Of a stretch of DNA of 64,000 nt, positions 60,101 to 64,000 are shown piece by piece; the first letter of the stretch is position 1; each line of letters begins with the position of its first letter. Under the pieces are notes generated by a model, which was not told the DNA's origin, did no database searches, and saw only the letters and a list, made by a program, of their open reading frames with translations. Source of the DNA: Apostichopus japonicus (Eukaryota > Echinodermata > Holothuroidea > Aspidochirotida > Stichopodidae); NCBI RefSeq assembly GCF_037975245.1, contig NC_092568.1, positions 39,202,631 through 39,266,630 on the forward strand, written 5' to 3'. The translations under genes and the position numbers were made by a program.

Positions 60101-63057
60101 CAGTGCTACTCTTGTATTCAGTGAAAGGTTATAAAAGCCTTGTTATTAGTAAATTAAAGTAACCTTGGATACACCTGTAGTGTCTTGTGTGGAAACCAAC
60201 TGTAGTGTATTGTGTGGAATGCACCTGTAGTGTATTGTGTGGAAACCACCTGTAGTTTATTGTGTGGAAACCACCTGTAGTGTATTGAATGGGATGCACC
60301 ATTAGTGTAATGTGTGAGGGTAGACACTGACTGAACACTTCCTTATTGGTGTCATTGCAAAAAGTTGCTAGCAGAGGAACAGTTTGATGTAATAATGCAC
60401 TAAAAGATTGAAATCTTATTGCATACAGGACAGTTAGTAAATTTCAATTTGTATTACTTGAAGTATACTTTTAACTTGAAGTATGAGTGCAACATCATGA
60501 GTATGAGTACAAAAAGAAGTCCCATCGGTTTGAGTATTAGTACCAGTAAAAGTCCTCTTGGTATGAATATGAGTACCAGAAGAAGTCCTCTTGGTATGAA
60601 TATGAGTACCAGTAGAAGTCCTCTTGGTATGAATATGAGTACCAGTAGAAGTCCTCTTGGTATGAATATGAGTACCAGTAGAAGTCCTCTTGGTATGAAT
60701 ATGAGTACCAGTAGAAATCCTCTAGGTATGAATATGAGTACCAGTAGAAGTCCTCTTAGTATGAATATGAGTACCAGTAGAAGTCCTCTTGGTACTGTAT
60801 GAGGCCGAGGACAGGTGATTATGTTAGTATATGAGTACTGACTCACCACAAATCTTTCTTACACTTTAACAAACTGTAAATGATAGGGCTTTTTTCACAC
60901 TATATAGATTCCTACACCAAGGTAAAAAGAATGGGAACCATTTTGAATATCGACAATCCCTGTTGCAAGTGCTAACAGCAAATATGGAAATGGTTTATTG
61001 AGATAAAACATTTCTAGCTTTGAATGGGATCAATGTGAACTCAGCCTAACACTTACTCCATGAATAAGAAAATCTGGCAGGATTGTTTATTGTTTGGACT
61101 GATGCAATCTTATATTTGGTAATTGTCAAGTTCTTCAGTGTTTCGATTCTTATTATGTTTTTGTTTGGTATTTTTTTTATATTTCTTCTACCTCCTGAGC
61201 CTGCACCCTATTTTCACAGCTCTTTCATGCATTTCTGACTTTCTGCTCCAGAACCTCAGTTCACTACCATCTAATCATTAGCATCTAGGTGTAAAAAGGA
61301 CAGAAAATACAAGATTCAGATGAGAGTGTCTCCATTATCCAATGAACTCACCAGTATAACACTTCATCATCAAAGTCCATGTCAAACCGAAAGTGAACAA
61401 ATCCAACTGGATTTTGGTCTTCTCCCCTAGCAACCAGCAACAGCACTCTGTCATCTGTGATCTCTTCACGCTTCTCTCTTTCTTTCCAGCCCCAGCTGCT
61501 CTGTTCGTACCTGTTGTAAAGTTAAAATGGAGAAATGCCATCAAAGGGATACTCTAGTGCTAGAATATGTTACAATAATCTTGAAGAGCAACATAACCCC
61601 CTCTGTAGGTGTTAAAGGTCTATTCTCAGTATCTACTCCCTAGCTTGAGATGTGGTTGACTGAATGTGGCCTGTACAATATGTTGATTAGCTAAACACTC
61701 CTTTACATTTGGAAGTATCTAGTCCCTAGCTTGAGATGTGGTTGACTGAATGTGGCCTGTATGTTGATTAGCTACACACTCCTTTACGTGAGGAAGTATC
61801 TAGTCCCTAGCTTGAGATGTGGTTGACTGAATGTAGCCTGTACATTATGTTGATTAGCTAAACACTCATTTACTTTTGGAAGTATCTCCTCCCTAGCTTG
61901 AGATGTGGTTGACTGAATGTGGCCTGTTTGTTGATTAGCTAACACTCCTTTACTTTAGGAAGTATCTAGTCCCTAGCTTGATATGTGGTTGACTGAATGT
62001 GGCCTGTATGTTGATTAGCTAAACATTCCTTTATGTAAAGAAGTATCTAGTCCCTAGCTTGATATGTGGTTGGCTGAATGAAGCCTGTATGTTGATTTGC
62101 TAAACATTCCTTTATGTAAGGAAGTATCTAGTCCCTACAGTAGCTTGATATGTGGTGGACTGAATGTGGCCTGTATATTGATAAGCTAGCTAAACACTCC
62201 TTTCCTATATCCTAGCTGCTGAATTTTGTTTGCTTATGTCCATTAAAATTATTGTTTCATTTATTTTATTTATTCATTCCAGTAAAAATATAAGATTTAT
62301 TTAAGAGGAGTCAAACAAAAGCATAATCAGGGTGAGTATAACAACAGCATGTGGTCCACCGTCAGCAAAATTACAAATACACATCTCAAACACAACAAAA
62401 CAAGTTAAACTACAGGAGTTATGTAAATACGCAGGCAACTCCAATCAAGCGCTCTATTTTGATGTGTTTTTACATGCACAGTAAACATTCTTACAACAAA
62501 GTAACAAGGCTCTCCTGCTTCGTTTGATGGAGACAACAACTCTATACATTAACGCATGCATATAATAGTCCTAGGTGATTAAGCTTTCAAATTCACGATA
62601 TACAGTGTGGAAACAGAGGTCTCAACAGATATAATACAGTAAGTTGAAAGGAACAAAGAAATTACTGGATATGTTGGTATTCCAACCAGGGACTTCAGTC
62701 TTACAATTGAATTATGAAATAAAAATCCTGCATGGTTGCTGATTTCAATCCAAAATTGGTCAATAATTTCATTTGCCCCTTTATTTTTCTTTTCATAATT
62801 TCCCAGTCAGTTTTCTGTGTTAATTTTCTTACAAAAACCTAAGAAATGTTTAAGAGCATAGCCACCAAACTATGTGTCCGGTTTTCTTCAAATCGGGTCT
62901 TTATTTCACAAGTAAGAAGAAAGGTTCAAATAAAGAGTAGATTTTTTTCTTCAGTACTCACAAACTCTTCATATTTGTACTCAGCAGACTCAACGCCCAG
63001 TCTACAGTGTCTCGAGTACACTCCGGCATCTTATGACAGTCAATCGAAACTGTTAAT
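57195..63057 (-). CDS. NAA40: NAA40 (NatD) histone N-alpha-acetyltransferase, C-terminal part, 5 exons
   Basis: NatD is a GNAT enzyme that transfers acetyl from acetyl-CoA to the N-terminal Ser of histones H4 and H2A. Exons on the minus strand: 63057-62962, 61510-61352, 59743-59660, 57972-57895, 57315-57195 (TGA at 57195-57197). All junctions are in phase, giving 178 residues; the human protein is about 237, so roughly 55-60 N-terminal residues lie beyond the right edge. Blocks: [48 protein letters not shown], acetyl-CoA loop [34 protein letters not shown] and [10 protein letters not shown]. The tail after the last block is short and lysine-rich ([12 protein letters not shown]). The vertebrate tail, as I remember it, is His/Cys-rich. 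The GNAT core is intact. Confidence 0.95.
58575..59551. mobile_element. Candidate ~1-kb TIR element with GGTTACTTGCC ends (NAA40 intron)
   Basis: GGTTACTTGCC near 58575 and its inverse GGCAAGTAACC ending at about 59551 could be termini. The interior shows internal repetition of blocks such as CATGCCAAATATGAG, ATATCGTGTTTACAAG and TGACCT-TGACCTCCACC. At 59525-59551 the right end is itself a hairpin (11-bp stem, about 7-nt loop). No target duplication confirmed. It sits in the intron 57973-59659. Confidence 0.5.
60165..60330. repeat. Minisatellite, ~25-bp unit, ~6 copies
   Basis: Units of the form CACCTGTAGTGTATTGTGTG + GAAAC in the NAA40 intron between exons 61352-61510 and 59660-59743. Confidence 0.9.
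60495..60800. repeat. Minisatellite, 33-bp unit, ~9 copies, open in frame on both strands
   Basis: The unit is ATGAATATGAGTACCAGTAG followed by AAGTCCTCTTGGT. Because 33 is a multiple of three, one frame reads repeated [11 protein letters not shown] on the plus strand and the opposite strand is open too. It lies in the same NAA40 intron as the 25-bp array. No splice or homology evidence for translation. Confidence 0.92.
61625..62205. repeat. Minisatellite, ~81-bp unit, ~7 copies
   Basis: Each unit holds AGTATCTAGTCCCTAGCTTG, GATGTGGTTGACTGAATGTG, GCCTGTATGTTGATTAGCTA and ACACTCCTTTA. It starts about 115 bp upstream (in gene direction) of the exon 61352-61510 acceptor, in the intron 61511-62961. 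The rest of that intron shows nothing recognisable. Confidence 0.93.
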
Positions 63058-64000
63058 CTGACAGAAAGGAAACGAAAGAAAATAACTTTGAGGAAAGACT
63101 GATCAATTTTAACATTATTCCAAGACAATTGCTGTATCTATGCGGGGACAAAGGCAGATTCATGGAGGACTAAGTGTTGGGGTATATATATATCCCTCGT
63201 CCACCCATTTTTCTTAGCTTTACATGAAAATGCAAAAGTAGTTGTTTGTTTGTTTGTTTTGTTTATATTTGCCATTAAAACACAATGAAGTACATACATG
63301 TATTAATACAGTTATAGCAATGAGGCAGCGGGTAGTTAATACAACCTTGCATTTGACCCAATTATAGCCCTTACTTATAGTCTCCATTATGACTTACAAA
63401 ACACCATGTCTCAAAATATTATTCTAGGGAGTATGCAAAGATTAAAAGTAACTTATATTTATTTTAAAAAATTATATTTTTTTAGGGAGAGAACAGTGTT
63501 AAACATCCACAACTTTAAAGTCTGACTTTCATTCAAATTTAATTTTGTTATCTGTTTAAACAAGTGCTTATCAATCAGGGTCCATGTAGACCCCCAAGGG
63601 GAAGGGGCAATTGACAAGTCTGGGGGGGGGGTGAATTGAGAAGAAAGGGGGAATTGGGAGGAATGGCCTTCATTCTATCTAGTTTCAGCATTCTAACTAC
63701 ATATTCTAACCAAGAAATGTGGTAGCCTGCACATATCACATCGCAGCAATTTACGTCTTAAATTGAACAAAGCTAAATCCTAACAGTAAGGCACTTGTTC
63801 AAAAGCTTCATGCTCAAGAGTCCCTTATATTTCATTTTGTATTTTGTAGAGTGAATCATGACAGATAACAAGAACATTGATAGAATCATAATGTTTGCCA
63901 TCATATCATGTGAAAGAAAGTGATTAAAAAGATGTATGGTATGGGTTTATATATGGGGGATGGAATCAGGAAATGCTTTTTATCCAGGTGGGAATTGGAG
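63058..64000 (-). other. NAA40: Partial NAA40 intron at right edge
   Basis: Upstream of the exon 62962-63057 acceptor. It contains a TGTTTGTTTGTTTG run near 63242 and a G-run near 63623. I found no exon matching the NAA40 N-terminal region here, so that must lie outside the window. Confidence 0.6.

Overview
The window is intron-rich nuclear DNA from an animal. It carries parts or all of five protein-coding genes, recognised by aligning hand-spliced exons with remembered vertebrate orthologues. AT-rich introns, abundant minisatellites, short TIR elements and tRNA-derived SINEs suit a marine invertebrate deuterostome. An echinoderm such as a sea cucumber is my guess, but nothing in the sequence proves it.

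Layout: (1) 240-8091, plus strand: the C-terminal 430 residues of UTP25 (DIEXF/DEF, SSU processome) in 11 exons, with the 5' part outside the window. (2) 14524-35872, minus strand: complete TMEM62 in 14 coding exons (658 aa), a membrane-anchored calcineurin-like phosphoesterase whose first intron is about 7.1 kb. (3) 39298-42006, plus strand: a FAM177A-type gene (159 aa, 4 coding exons). (4) 44969-52402, minus strand: a complete TIGAR-type histidine phosphatase (222 aa, 6 coding exons). (5) 57195-63057, minus strand: the C-terminal 178 residues of NAA40 (NatD, N-terminal acetyltransferase of histones H4/H2A), with its N-terminus beyond the right edge. UTP25/TMEM62 and FAM177A/TIGAR are convergent pairs, while TMEM62/FAM177A are divergent. 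The genes look like unrelated housekeeping functions and not a pathway cluster.

The most notable gene-level signal is a 140-bp intron in UTP25 (4317-4456) with the hallmarks of a minor-spliceosome (U12) AT-AC intron. Other points are an in-frame duplicate of the last UTP25 coding segment just after its stop codon, and a TIGAR RHGE motif split by an intron with a 38-bp microexon. The 3' end of NAA40 runs into a 1.3-kb minisatellite before any canonical polyA signal.

The rest is repeat-rich. There are three copies of a TTAA-flanked MITE, two short TIR elements with 8-9 bp target duplications in TIGAR introns, a 1.26-kb TIR element in TMEM62 intron 1, a CR1/L2-like LINE fragment, tRNA-derived SINEs, and at least ten different minisatellite arrays, several within TMEM62 introns. 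I saw no prokaryotic-type system, CRISPR array, rRNA or convincing functional tRNA gene.
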